Part shown: positions 1 to 5,985 of the stretch, piece by piece
Position numbering within the stretch: position 1 is the first letter of the stretch
How the letters are laid out: each line of letters opens with the position of its first letter
From: an uncultured Caryophanales bacterium
GTDB lineage: Bacteria > Bacillota_I > Bacilli_A > RF39 > UBA660
NCBI GenBank assembly: GCA_946402785.1
Contig: CAMIXP010000045.1
Location: forward strand, 1 to 9,510
Reading direction: 5' to 3'
DNA length: 9,510 bases
The notes under the pieces: model-generated
Databases searched by the model: none
Seen by the model: the letters and a program-made list of their open reading frames with translations, nothing else
What the model was told of the DNA's origin: nothing
Made by a program: the position numbers and the translations under genes

Positions 1-20
1 AATTTAACTAAATCATTCAT
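1..20 (-). CDS. khpA: Start of probable KhpA (KH-domain RNA-binding protein), cut by window edge
   Basis: Only the first codons are visible: an ATG at position 20 read leftward gives MNDLVK, which resembles the usual N-terminus of KhpA/YlqC. It starts 2 bases after the rpsP stop codon, and the AAGGA ribosome binding site lies inside the last codons of rpsP, so the two are probably translationally coupled. Known context: in Bacilli rpsP is typically followed by khpA (ylqC), then rimM and trmD. KhpA is a small KH-domain RNA-binding protein that works with KhpB. The identification rests mostly on gene order because six codons cannot prove a family. Confidence 0.5.
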
Positions 21-22
21 AA

Positions 23-301
23 TTACTTATCCTTCTTTTTAGAATCAGCAAATTTCTTCATGATTCCTTCTTTACTAAATAAGTTTCTTACAGTATCAGT
101 AGGAATAGCACCACTATTTAACCATTTTAATGCAAGTTCTTCATTGATCTTAACTTGGTTTTCTTTTGTATCAATTGGTGCATAAGTACCAATTAACTCT
201 AAATATTGTCCATCTCTTGGTCTTCTTGAATCTGTAGCAACGATTCTGTATGATGGTCTTTTGGTAGCTCCCATTCTTGTTAATCTTAATTTTACTGCCA
301 T
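23..301 (-). CDS. rpsP: 30S ribosomal protein S16
   Basis: Ribosomal protein S16 is a component of the small ribosomal subunit that binds 16S rRNA and helps 30S assembly. The 92-residue protein has the family's usual length plus a short lysine-rich C-terminal tail. The N-terminus (MAVKLRLTRMG, then KRPSYRIVATDSR) and the central stretch (LELIGTYAP, then ALKWLNSGAIPTDTV) are canonical for S16. The start ATG at 301 is preceded by GGAGGG at good spacing. A consensus sigma-A promoter lies just upstream, so rpsP heads its own transcript here. The downstream ATG at position 20 probably continues the unit with khpA. Confidence 0.98.
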   Translation of the reverse strand: MAVKLRLTRMGATKRPSYRIVATDSRRPRDGQYLELIGTYAPIDTKENQVKINEELALKWLNSGAIPTDTVRNLFSKEGIMKKFADSKKKDK

Positions 302-334
302 TTAATAATCCCTCCATTTCTAAATAACAAGGTT

Positions 335-363
335 ATTATATAAAAAATATGCATCATTGTCAA
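335..363 (-). promoter_or_regulatory. Consensus sigma-A promoter of rpsP
   Basis: On the minus strand, TTGACA (358-363) and TATAAT (335-340) are separated by exactly 17 bases, a perfect match to the vegetative promoter consensus. Transcription should begin near position 328, about 27 bases before the rpsP start codon. A small inverted repeat (AATAAC/GTTATT, 323-337) overlaps the -10 and the start region. A strong promoter fits a ribosomal protein gene. Confidence 0.9.
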
Positions 364-440
364 CTATTTTTTGTTAACAGGACAAAAGTGTAAAGAATCG
401 TATATTTCAAAAAGGAAAATCTTTTGTATACAAAGAATTA

Positions 441-449
441 TGTTATAAT
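441..449 (+). promoter_or_regulatory. Extended -10 promoter of the plus-strand gene
   Basis: TGTTATAAT at 441-449 is a perfect extended -10 (TGn plus TATAAT). No good -35 is seen at 17 bases upstream (CTTTTG at 421-426), as is common for extended -10 promoters. It lies 24 bases before the start codon at 474 and is divergent from the rpsP promoter. The leader would be very short, containing little more than the ribosome binding site. Confidence 0.65.
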
Positions 450-473
450 ATTTTTAGGATGGAGGGATGTATT

Positions 474-1112
474 ATGGCTTCAACAATCATCCATTTAGCA
501 GTCGCAAAAGAATTAGAAAAAAGAAGACACGCTGTCAAAAACACATATGATTATTATTTAGGATCAATTGCCCCAGACTTAGCAAAACAAGTTGGTCTAC
601 CAAAGGAAGATTCTCACTTTATCAAAAATGAATATAAAGAAGGAATCCCAAATATAAAACTATTTGAGGCAACCTATCCACATTTTAAAGAAAATGATTA
701 TGACTTAGGATACTATGTTCACTTATATACCGATAAAGAATGGTTTGATGGATTCATTGATAAAATATCAACAGAAAACTCTATTAAATTATTAGATGGA
801 ACCATTATTGCTGATACAAAAGAAGAAATCCAACAGTTAATTTATTCGGACTATACAAACCTAAACATTCGATTAATTGAAGAATATGATATTGACCTAT
901 CTCTTTTCTATGAAGAATTTAGAGAACCTCAAACAACCATTAAAGAAATACCTGCCAATAAATTAGATATTTTAATCAATAAAATGGGAATCATCATAGA
1001 AAATTCAAAAGAAGAAAAAACATATTCTCTCGATATAGAACAAATTAAAAAGTTTATTACGAACACAGTCGATAAACTAGAAAAAGAATTAAAAGAACCA
1101 GAGATTCTCTAG
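474..1112 (+). CDS. Zinc-dependent phospholipase C-like / hydrolase-like protein
   Basis: This 212-residue protein resembles the zinc-dependent phospholipase C superfamily proteins that are common and uncharacterised in Firmicutes. The start at 474 is preferred over the in-frame ATG at 459 because GGAGGG (461-466) sits 7 bases before 474, while the 459 ATG overlaps that site. Visible features are ASTIIHLAVAKEL at the N-terminus (His7), YYLGSIAPD (Asp35), SHF (His48) and YYVHLYTD (His83, Asp87). The H-x3-D pair and the D/H pair 13 residues apart mirror part of the metal-ligand pattern of Bacillus phospholipase C. The family's second group of ligands (late His and Glu) is not evident, and there is no signal peptide, so it should be cytosolic. 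The C-terminal half is charged and helical. The substrate is unknown. It is a monocistronic unit that ends inside a terminator hairpin. Confidence 0.6.
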   Translation: MASTIIHLAVAKELEKRRHAVKNTYDYYLGSIAPDLAKQVGLPKEDSHFIKNEYKEGIPNIKLFEATYPHFKENDYDLGYYVHLYTDKEWFDGFIDKISTENSIKLLDGTIIADTKEEIQQLIYSDYTNLNIRLIEEYDIDLSLFYEEFREPQTTIKEIPANKLDILINKMGIIIENSKEEKTYSLDIEQIKKFITNTVDKLEKELKEPEIL

Positions 1113-1123
1113 TTCTTTTTTTT
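1091..1123. terminator. Bidirectional intrinsic terminator between convergent genes
   Basis: A hairpin with arms AAAAGAAC and GTTCTTTT, an inner AGAG/CTCT stem with one C-A mismatch and an ATT loop, is followed by a T-run on the plus strand and flanked by A-rich sequence that gives T-rich tails on the minus strand. It includes the stop codon of the plus-strand gene (1110-1112) and abuts the stop codon of the minus-strand ricA gene (1122-1124). It probably serves both convergent transcripts. Confidence 0.75.
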
Positions 1124-1448
1124 ATGAATTTAATACAGAAGTAAAGTATTGATTTAATGTATCTTTCACAAGTTCAATCATTTCATTAACTCGTTCTAAA
1201 GACTCATTATAAACATGATAAATAGGAATATCCATTAATTCTTTTTGATAAGAATCTAATTCCTCTTTTACTTTTAAATCATATTCACTACGAATATATT
1301 TTTTTTGTGTCTTTTTAATTTTCTCAATAAGAGTAGTAATTTCTTCATTCTCACTCATCTTTTCTTTTAAAGAAAGACACGTTTGATAATCAGAAGATTC
1401 CGTAATACAATGAATAACCTCTTCTAATGCATTATACACATTTTCCAT
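1122..1448 (-). CDS. ricA: YlbF/YmcA (Ric) family regulator, short form
   Basis: This 108-residue, largely alpha-helical protein belongs to the Com_YlbF family. The core SENEEITTLIEKIKKTQKK, followed by a charged helix and LMDIPIYHVYNESLERVNEMIELV, matches the RicA/YmcA pattern. Position agrees: in Bacillus the ymcA (ricA) gene directly follows ymcB (miaB), as here. The start ATG at 1448 overlaps the miaB 3' end by 17 bases, with GGAG 5 bases upstream, indicating translational coupling. In B. subtilis, RicA with RicF and RicT forms an Fe-S-containing complex that influences RNase Y-dependent mRNA maturation, competence, sporulation and biofilm formation. This homologue is shorter than the roughly 143-residue B. 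subtilis protein and lacks its cysteine-bearing C-terminal tail. Its only cysteines are Cys14 and Cys24. The symbol is assigned by family and gene order, and RicF is the alternative. Confidence 0.75.
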   Translation of the reverse strand: MENVYNALEEVIHCITESSDYQTCLSLKEKMSENEEITTLIEKIKKTQKKYIRSEYDLKVKEELDSYQKELMDIPIYHVYNESLERVNEMIELVKDTLNQYFTSVLNS

Positions 1449-2844
1449 CTAAACTCCATGTCTTAGCACTCGTAATTTCAACAGAAACGATATCTCCACA
1501 AAGAAGATCTTTCTCACTCGTAAAATTAATTAGTTTATTTGTTTCACTATATCCAAAATACATATCTTTCTTCTCAGATGTACCTTCTACCAATACTTTT
1601 AAAACTTTTCCTTCTAATTGTTTATTCTTTTCTAAGAAGATTCTATTTACTACTTCATTTAGACGTTGTAATCTATCTTCTTTTTCTTTTAAAGTCGTAT
1701 TATCTTTTAACTTACAAGCAGGAGTTCCTTCTCTTTGAGAAAAAATAAACGTAAAAGCATTATCAAACTGACACTCTTCTACCAAAGACATGGTCTCTAA
1801 GAAGTCTTCTTCCTCTTCTCCTGGGAATCCTACAATAATATCGGTAGAAATACAAACACCAGGAACCGTATCTTTAATCTTATGGAATAATTCCAAATAA
1901 CTTTCTCTTGTATATCTTCTACCCATTAGTTTTAAGATTCTACTAGATCCACTTTGTACAGGTAAATGAACACTAGGCATAATATTAGGATATTTACCAA
2001 TCACTTCAATCATCTTATCCGTAAAATCCCAAGGATGAGAAGTCATAAAACGAATTCTTGGAATATCCAATTTCGCAATATCTTCTAGTAAATCACCCAT
2101 ATTATAATCTTCATATAAATCTTTTCCATAAGCATTTACATTTTGACCTAATAAAGTAACTTCCTTATATCCATCTTTGATTAATTCTTTTACTTCTTCT
2201 AAAATATCTTCCTTCTTACGGCTTCTTTCTCTACCACGCGTATAAGGAACAATACAATACGTACAAAATTTATCACAACCATAAATAATATTGACATAAG
2301 CTTTACAAGAATTAGCTCGAATAACAGGTAATCCTTCTACTAGATCCCCTTCTCGAGAAAATACTTCAATTTGTTGTTTATCTTCTTCTACTGCTTTATC
2401 AATAATTTCTGGTAATTGATATAAATTATGAGTACCCAATACAAAATTAACAAATTTATAATCTTTTAATATTTCATCACAAACACTTTTCTCTTGAGCC
2501 ATACAACCACATAGGCCAATAATAAGATCCTTTTTTTGTACTTTTAAGTGTTTTAATCTACCTAGCATACCAAATGCCTTATTATGAGCATTTTCACGAA
2601 TACTACAGGTATTTAATAACACTAAATCAGCATCTAAATAATCATCTACAGGAGAAAAACCCATAGCCTCTAACATAGCACAAATATTTTCACTATCATG
2701 CTCATTCATCTGACAACCATAAGTCTTTACAAAATATTTCTTTCCCGTATATTTCTTTTCAATCGAATCATCTAATTGAAAATGAATACGATTATAAGAT
2801 CTTTTATCACGTGTTCTAGCTTCTAAATAATCAGGCAAATGCAT
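1432..2844 (-). CDS. miaB: tRNA-2-methylthio-N6-dimethylallyladenosine synthase MiaB
   Basis: MiaB is a radical-SAM methylthiotransferase that adds a methylthio group to i6A37 of tRNAs, using two [4Fe-4S] clusters. The 470-residue protein has a short N-terminal extension, then the UPF0004 domain with its three cluster cysteines: Cys44 (KTYGCQMNEHDSE), Cys80 (LLNTCSIRENA) and Cys114 (GLCGCMAQE). The radical-SAM C-x3-C-x2-C is Cys190, Cys194 and Cys197 (YGCDKFCTYCIVPYTRGRERSR). The 36- and 34-residue spacings agree with the family. A TRAM domain ends the protein (from about residue 400, ELEGKVLKVLVEG onward). The NEHDSEN and YTRGRE motifs favour MiaB over its relatives MtaB and RimO. GGAG lies 7 bases before ATG 2844. 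The gene overlaps the downstream ricA start. A weak promoter may lie around 2860-2890, next to the terminator of the upstream ankyrin gene. Confidence 0.96.
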   Translation of the reverse strand: MHLPDYLEARTRDKRSYNRIHFQLDDSIEKKYTGKKYFVKTYGCQMNEHDSENICAMLEAMGFSPVDDYLDADLVLLNTCSIRENAHNKAFGMLGRLKHLKVQKKDLIIGLCGCMAQEKSVCDEILKDYKFVNFVLGTHNLYQLPEIIDKAVEEDKQQIEVFSREGDLVEGLPVIRANSCKAYVNIIYGCDKFCTYCIVPYTRGRERSRKKEDILEEVKELIKDGYKEVTLLGQNVNAYGKDLYEDYNMGDLLEDIAKLDIPRIRFMTSHPWDFTDKMIEVIGKYPNIMPSVHLPVQSGSSRILKLMGRRYTRESYLELFHKIKDTVPGVCISTDIIVGFPGEEEEDFLETMSLVEECQFDNAFTFIFSQREGTPACKLKDNTTLKEKEDRLQRLNEVVNRIFLEKNKQLEGKVLKVLVEGTSEKKDMYFGYSETNKLINFTSEKDLLCGDIVSVEITSAKTWSLDGKCV

Positions 2845-2883
2845 ACAACCACTCCATTCCCATATATGATATCGTAAAACAAA

Positions 2884-2912
2884 AAATAAAACAAGTTATC
2901 CTTGTTTTATTT
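2884..2912 (-). terminator. Intrinsic terminator of the ankyrin-repeat gene
   Basis: A perfect 12-bp stem (AAATAAAACAAG at 2884-2895 with CTTGTTTTATTT at 2901-2912) encloses a 5-base loop. Read on the minus strand it continues into TTTTTTGTTTT. It overlaps the stop codon of the ankyrin gene (2911-2913) and separates that gene from miaB. The stem is AT-rich, so efficiency may be moderate. Confidence 0.75.
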
Positions 2913-3585
2913 AATAGTTATTGATTAAAGAATCAATGATACGAGAATCATTATTTAAGATAGCTCTTTTAATACCATCCATATTATCACTCATATTTTC
3001 TACAATCTGTGCAATCTTTGGTTCTAAGTCTCTCTTCTCTAAATTCTCTACGATAATTTCTAAAGTATTTATTTTCGTATACTTACCATATTCTCTACTC
3101 TTAATTAAAGCATTACATAATGTCTTGAAAGAAGATACATCAATAGAAGTAAATCTCTTATCTTCAATCATCTTAATCGCAGTACATAAATAATTACTAT
3201 CAAGAGCTCTATCTAGAATTGTTTCTCCCTTATTATTATTAATATTAGGATTATAATTCTTCTTCTTATTTAATTGCTCTACTAGTTTCACAGCGCAAAT
3301 AGAATTATCATGAGCTAATACATGTCCAAAAGTATTACCTTCTTGATTTCTATGATTAACATCCCAATTCTTCTTTTTCATTAGTTGAACGACTAAATCA
3401 TATTGTCTAGCTTTTAATAATCTAGTCACAATATCATTTCCTACACTATCAACTAAATTAACATCTAAGGAGTTATTCTCTACTAATTTTTCAATCACAT
3501 CAAAATAACCTTTATTGATTAATTTGAATACGACCGAGGGGTCCTCCTTACATGCATGAAGCATTTGATTTTCACTTGTAAACAT
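2911..3585 (-). CDS. Ankyrin-repeat protein, function unknown
   Basis: This 224-residue protein has no signal peptide or membrane segment, so it should be cytosolic. At least three and perhaps four degenerate ankyrin-type units are visible: about residues 16-47 (GYFDVIEKLVENNSLDVN), 48-81 (DSVGNDIVTRLLKAR then LVVQLMKKKNWDVN), 82-116 (QEGNTFGHVLAHDN then AVKLVEQL) and 118-150 (NKGETILDRALDSN then AIKMIEDKRF). Each shows the G-N/E-T-x-L-x-x-A-L type helix and the xDVN hairpin. The C-terminal 70 residues are helical and unrecognised. Ankyrin repeats form protein-binding surfaces, but no partner is suggested by the neighbours. The start at 3585 has AGAAGG 7 bases upstream. It has its own promoter (3618-3646) and terminator, so it is an independent unit, and it may be an accessory gene inserted beside miaB. 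Confidence 0.8.
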   Translation of the reverse strand: MFTSENQMLHACKEDPSVVFKLINKGYFDVIEKLVENNSLDVNLVDSVGNDIVTRLLKARQYDLVVQLMKKKNWDVNHRNQEGNTFGHVLAHDNSICAVKLVEQLNKKKNYNPNINNNKGETILDRALDSNYLCTAIKMIEDKRFTSIDVSSFKTLCNALIKSREYGKYTKINTLEIIVENLEKRDLEPKIAQIVENMSDNMDGIKRAILNNDSRIIDSLINNY

Positions 3586-3617
3586 ACATACACCTTCTTA
3601 ACATGTGACATTTCACT

Positions 3618-3646
3618 ATTTTACCAAAAACAAGAGAAAGAGTCAA
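3618..3646 (-). promoter_or_regulatory. Sigma-A promoter of the ankyrin gene
   Basis: On the minus strand TTGACT (3641-3646) and TAAAAT (3618-3623) are 17 bases apart, and the -10 carries an upstream TGG that fits an extended -10. Just downstream, in the expected start region, is a dyad GTGA-4-TCAC (3605-3616), which could be an operator or chance. The leader to the start codon at 3585 is about 25 bases. Confidence 0.75.
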
Positions 3647-3711
3647 ACTTGTGAAAAAACTCTTGATATAAAAAAGTCTTATTAAAAGGAAACCATTGAT
3701 ATGACAACGCC

Positions 3712-3785
3712 TCCCTCTTTTTAAGAAAAAAATAGATAACAAAAAACAAGAAAAAGAAACACAAAAAGGAGGGAAAAACCCCCTC
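3712..3785 (-). other. Spacer with competing C/G-rich complementary segments
   Basis: The 257-bp spacer 3586-3842 holds no convincing gene. On the minus strand three segments occur in order: GAGGG (3781-3785), CCCTC (3769-3773) followed by C and TTTTT, and GAGGGA (3712-3717) preceded by AAAAA. The middle segment can pair with the first, giving a 5-bp GC stem with a 7-base loop and a T-run (a short intrinsic terminator). It can instead pair with the third, giving a longer stem with a one-base bulge. A TATAAT lies immediately upstream (3786-3791) with TTGTTT 18 bases further up. This could be an attenuator, a small RNA or a coincidence of a low-complexity region. Confidence 0.3.
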
Positions 3786-3815
3786 ATTATAAAAAGTTCT
3801 TATAAACAAAAACAA

Positions 3816-3844
3816 AAAAATGTAGCAAAAATTGCTACATTTTT
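3816..3844 (-). terminator. Intrinsic terminator of the 683-residue membrane protein gene
   Basis: A perfect 13-bp stem, AAAAATGTAGCAA (3816-3828) with TTGCTACATTTTT (3832-3844), has a 3-base loop. The inner GTAGCAA/TTGCTAC part is the stable core. On the minus strand it is followed by TTTGTTTTTG. It begins within the stop codon (3843-3845) of the gene it terminates. Confidence 0.85.
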
Positions 3845-5894
3845 AATACATTGTTCCACCCCACTCAACAGCTGTAAATCCTTTTCTATTAAATCTTGTT
3901 AATTTCTCTTCTTTGATATTTACTTTATGATCTACTTTCTTAATATGAATAACAAGTCTTAATAATGAATCAGGTTCAGGAGTAATATGAATCTTACTAT
4001 AACTTTCTCTTTCTTCTGTAAGTTCAAAATATACTAAACTTTGTTCATTCTTTTCAAGAATTGGTAACCAGTACATAATGAACTCATTTCTCTCACGATC
4101 ACTTAATCCAATATAAGTTAATTTTTCTTCTAAGAATGAAATAGCATTTTCTTTTGTTACATAGAATCCGGTACTGAAATTGACTGGATGAACTTTTACT
4201 TCATCCCAATATAAAGCGTAATATGATTTACCATCAGCATCAATTAAATCACCATTCTTCTTAGCTGTTACTTCCCAACGATCAATATATTTTGGATAAG
4301 TTGTTTCTAAGAACTCAGGATGATCGAAAGAAACCGTTACTTTAGTCGTTTTCTTAGGATATAAGTATAGAATTGGTTTGGCAACACCACCACAGTAAGC
4401 TTCTTTTACTTCTCCAGTTTTCGTATCAGCTTCATAGATAAATTCATAACAACTTTTATCTAATTGTTCATTTTCTGCTTTTGGATTGATAAAGGAGAAG
4501 ATAGATCCACTCTTATAAACAAATCCATAATTGAATTTACCAATTTCTTTTTCTCCATAGTCATATAATTCTTTTCCACTAGGAGTAACTAATTTAATAT
4601 GTTGATCATCATTTACTAAGATATATTTTCCATCAACCATATAGTATACTTTGTCATATTGATTGAAGAACAACTCTTTTCCAGAAATATCATAGATATG
4701 AGAATCATTATAATCATCAATTCCCCAAATATATTGCTCTGAAATTCCCATTTGTCTTAATTGACATGGAATCAAAAGCTGATTCGTTTTATAATTCAAT
4801 ACTCCATAGTAATTATAGTTGTCATATTTGATAACAGGAATCAAGCCATCCCCAATAGCCTTAAATCCAAGAGATCCTGTATGGTTAGAAGCATAAGGAT
4901 AATAGAATACATAAGAAGGAGAAACCACTCTTGATTCATTCTCTATGTTATATACCCCCCATAAATTATTAATTTTAACCGCAACATATTTAGAATCTAT
5001 TTCATCATTATAATAGAATGGTAATATGCTTTGATAATCTAATTCAGGTAAAGCTTTATTTCTTGTTTTGTAATTATAGATATGAGGAGAAGCATTCTCA
5101 TCATTATAGAATACATAATCAGATTTTTCAGTTAATAGCATCAAATTCGAATATCTACCATCAATATCGAAACTATAAACATCATATTCTTTTATATTAC
5201 TAGGTTCTTTTAAGGTTGCTTTTCCACTACTCTTAGAAACATATACTTTAATAGCTCCCTCTTGAAGTTCTGCCTTCTTTTGTTTCTTTCCATAAGAATA
5301 AGCAACTTCTTGTTCATCAATACTACATTCATCTAAAAAGACTTTTCCATCTTCATAGATTTCATGTTCATCACAAACAACTTCATGATCATATTTAACT
5401 AAAAGAATCGCATCTTCATATTCAAGCAATACATCTTGCTTTTGATAGTAAACGCCAATAATTCCCTCTAGGGCTTCTCCATATTCTTCAATGATTTGTT
5501 TTTGTTCAGCAGCTGTTAATTCTTTCTTCTTATCTGTTTGTTCTTTCTTTGGAGTTCTTGTAACAACAAGTACTGCAATAAAGATCAAACATAAAATCAC
5601 AATTCCCGCAACTAAAATCCAAATCACAAGATGGCTCTTTTTCTTAGGAGTAGGTGCTGGAGGTGGAACATCTTCCTTCGTCTCAACAGGAGGCGTTTCC
5701 ACTACTGGTTCAGGTTCTTCTTCTAAAACCTCTTCTACTTCTTCCTTTACTTCCTCTTTTGCTTCTTCTTTTAAATCTTCCACTGTTTCGACTGTCTTTG
5801 TATTAGAAATTTCCTCGAAAGCAGTAGACTCTTCTTCTGGTTTTTCCATCATTGATTGAATTTGTTCATCAATTTTTTCAATATCTTCGTCCAT
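3843..5894 (-). CDS. Membrane-anchored WG-repeat-like protein with conserved KPxLYLYP...VEWGG C-terminal domain
   Basis: This 683-residue protein starts at ATG 5894, chosen over in-frame ATGs at 5900 and 5936 because AAGGTGG sits 7 bases before it. Residues 1-62 are very acidic and glutamate-rich (probable coiled or disordered cytosolic tail), 63-83 are proline-rich, KKK precedes one membrane segment (about 88-112), and the rest should be extracytoplasmic. Residues about 300-450 contain WG-like units (NNLWGVYN, YNYYGVLN, SHIYDISGKEL, QHIKLVTPSGKEL). Residues 506-683 form a distinct domain that begins KPILYLYPKKTTKVTVSF, contains FIMYWLPILEKN and ends GFTAVEWGGTMY. I recall such domains in many uncharacterised Clostridia and Bacilli proteins but know no function. 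The gene lies just downstream of the SPFH/TPM operon but is separated from it by a hairpin. A substrate-binding or surface-sensing role is only a guess. Confidence 0.8.
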   Translation of the reverse strand: MDEDIEKIDEQIQSMMEKPEEESTAFEEISNTKTVETVEDLKEEAKEEVKEEVEEVLEEEPEPVVETPPVETKEDVPPPAPTPKKKSHLVIWILVAGIVILCLIFIAVLVVTRTPKKEQTDKKKELTAAEQKQIIEEYGEALEGIIGVYYQKQDVLLEYEDAILLVKYDHEVVCDEHEIYEDGKVFLDECSIDEQEVAYSYGKKQKKAELQEGAIKVYVSKSSGKATLKEPSNIKEYDVYSFDIDGRYSNLMLLTEKSDYVFYNDENASPHIYNYKTRNKALPELDYQSILPFYYNDEIDSKYVAVKINNLWGVYNIENESRVVSPSYVFYYPYASNHTGSLGFKAIGDGLIPVIKYDNYNYYGVLNYKTNQLLIPCQLRQMGISEQYIWGIDDYNDSHIYDISGKELFFNQYDKVYYMVDGKYILVNDDQHIKLVTPSGKELYDYGEKEIGKFNYGFVYKSGSIFSFINPKAENEQLDKSCYEFIYEADTKTGEVKEAYCGGVAKPILYLYPKKTTKVTVSFDHPEFLETTYPKYIDRWEVTAKKNGDLIDADGKSYYALYWDEVKVHPVNFSTGFYVTKENAISFLEEKLTYIGLSDRERNEFIMYWLPILEKNEQSLVYFELTEERESYSKIHITPEPDSLLRLVIHIKKVDHKVNIKEEKLTRFNRKGFTAVEWGGTMY

Positions 5895-5951
5895 TTTCAT
5901 ACCACCTTTATTATAATTAAATGATATCATAAACAAGAAAAAAGTGAAATA

Positions 5952-5980
5952 AAAAAGATTATTCAGTGAATAATCTTTTT
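5952..5980 (-). terminator. Intrinsic terminator at the end of the SPFH operon
   Basis: A perfect inverted repeat, AAAAAGATTATTCA (5952-5965) and TGAATAATCTTTTT (5967-5980), has a single central base, so the real loop will include a few arm bases. On the minus strand it is followed by T-rich sequence. It lies 5 bases after the SPFH gene's stop codon (5986-5988) and would end the operon before the 683-residue protein gene. It is AT-rich, so read-through is possible. Confidence 0.75.
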
Positions 5981-5985
5981 ATAAC

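Noticed and set aside
1427..1748. Plus-strand open frames opposite miaB
   Set aside because: They are antisense to a clear miaB coding region with all catalytic motifs, have no ribosome binding site, and show Phe/Ser/Leu-rich composition typical of reverse reading. The same applies to plus-strand frames at 2921-3193, 5018-5203, 5491-5859 and 6029-6250.
3572..3787. Open frame of 71 codons on the minus strand in the spacer, rich in Phe, Leu and Ser
   Set aside because: It has no ribosome binding site before its ATG, its hydrophobic character is what T-rich DNA gives by chance, it overlaps the ankyrin promoter and gene start, and a second overlapping frame looks equally protein-like.
5910..5915. 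TATAAT on the minus strand just before the 683-residue protein gene
   Set aside because: It touches the Shine-Dalgarno sequence, so a transcript from it would start inside or after the ribosome binding site. No well-spaced -35 was found. The true promoter of this gene was not identified, and read-through from the SPFH operon is possible.
5921..5930. Perfect 10-bp palindrome ATGATATCAT upstream of the membrane protein gene
   Set aside because: A self-complementary 10-mer of A/T-rich bases is expected by chance at this composition, and no second copy at a comparable position was seen.
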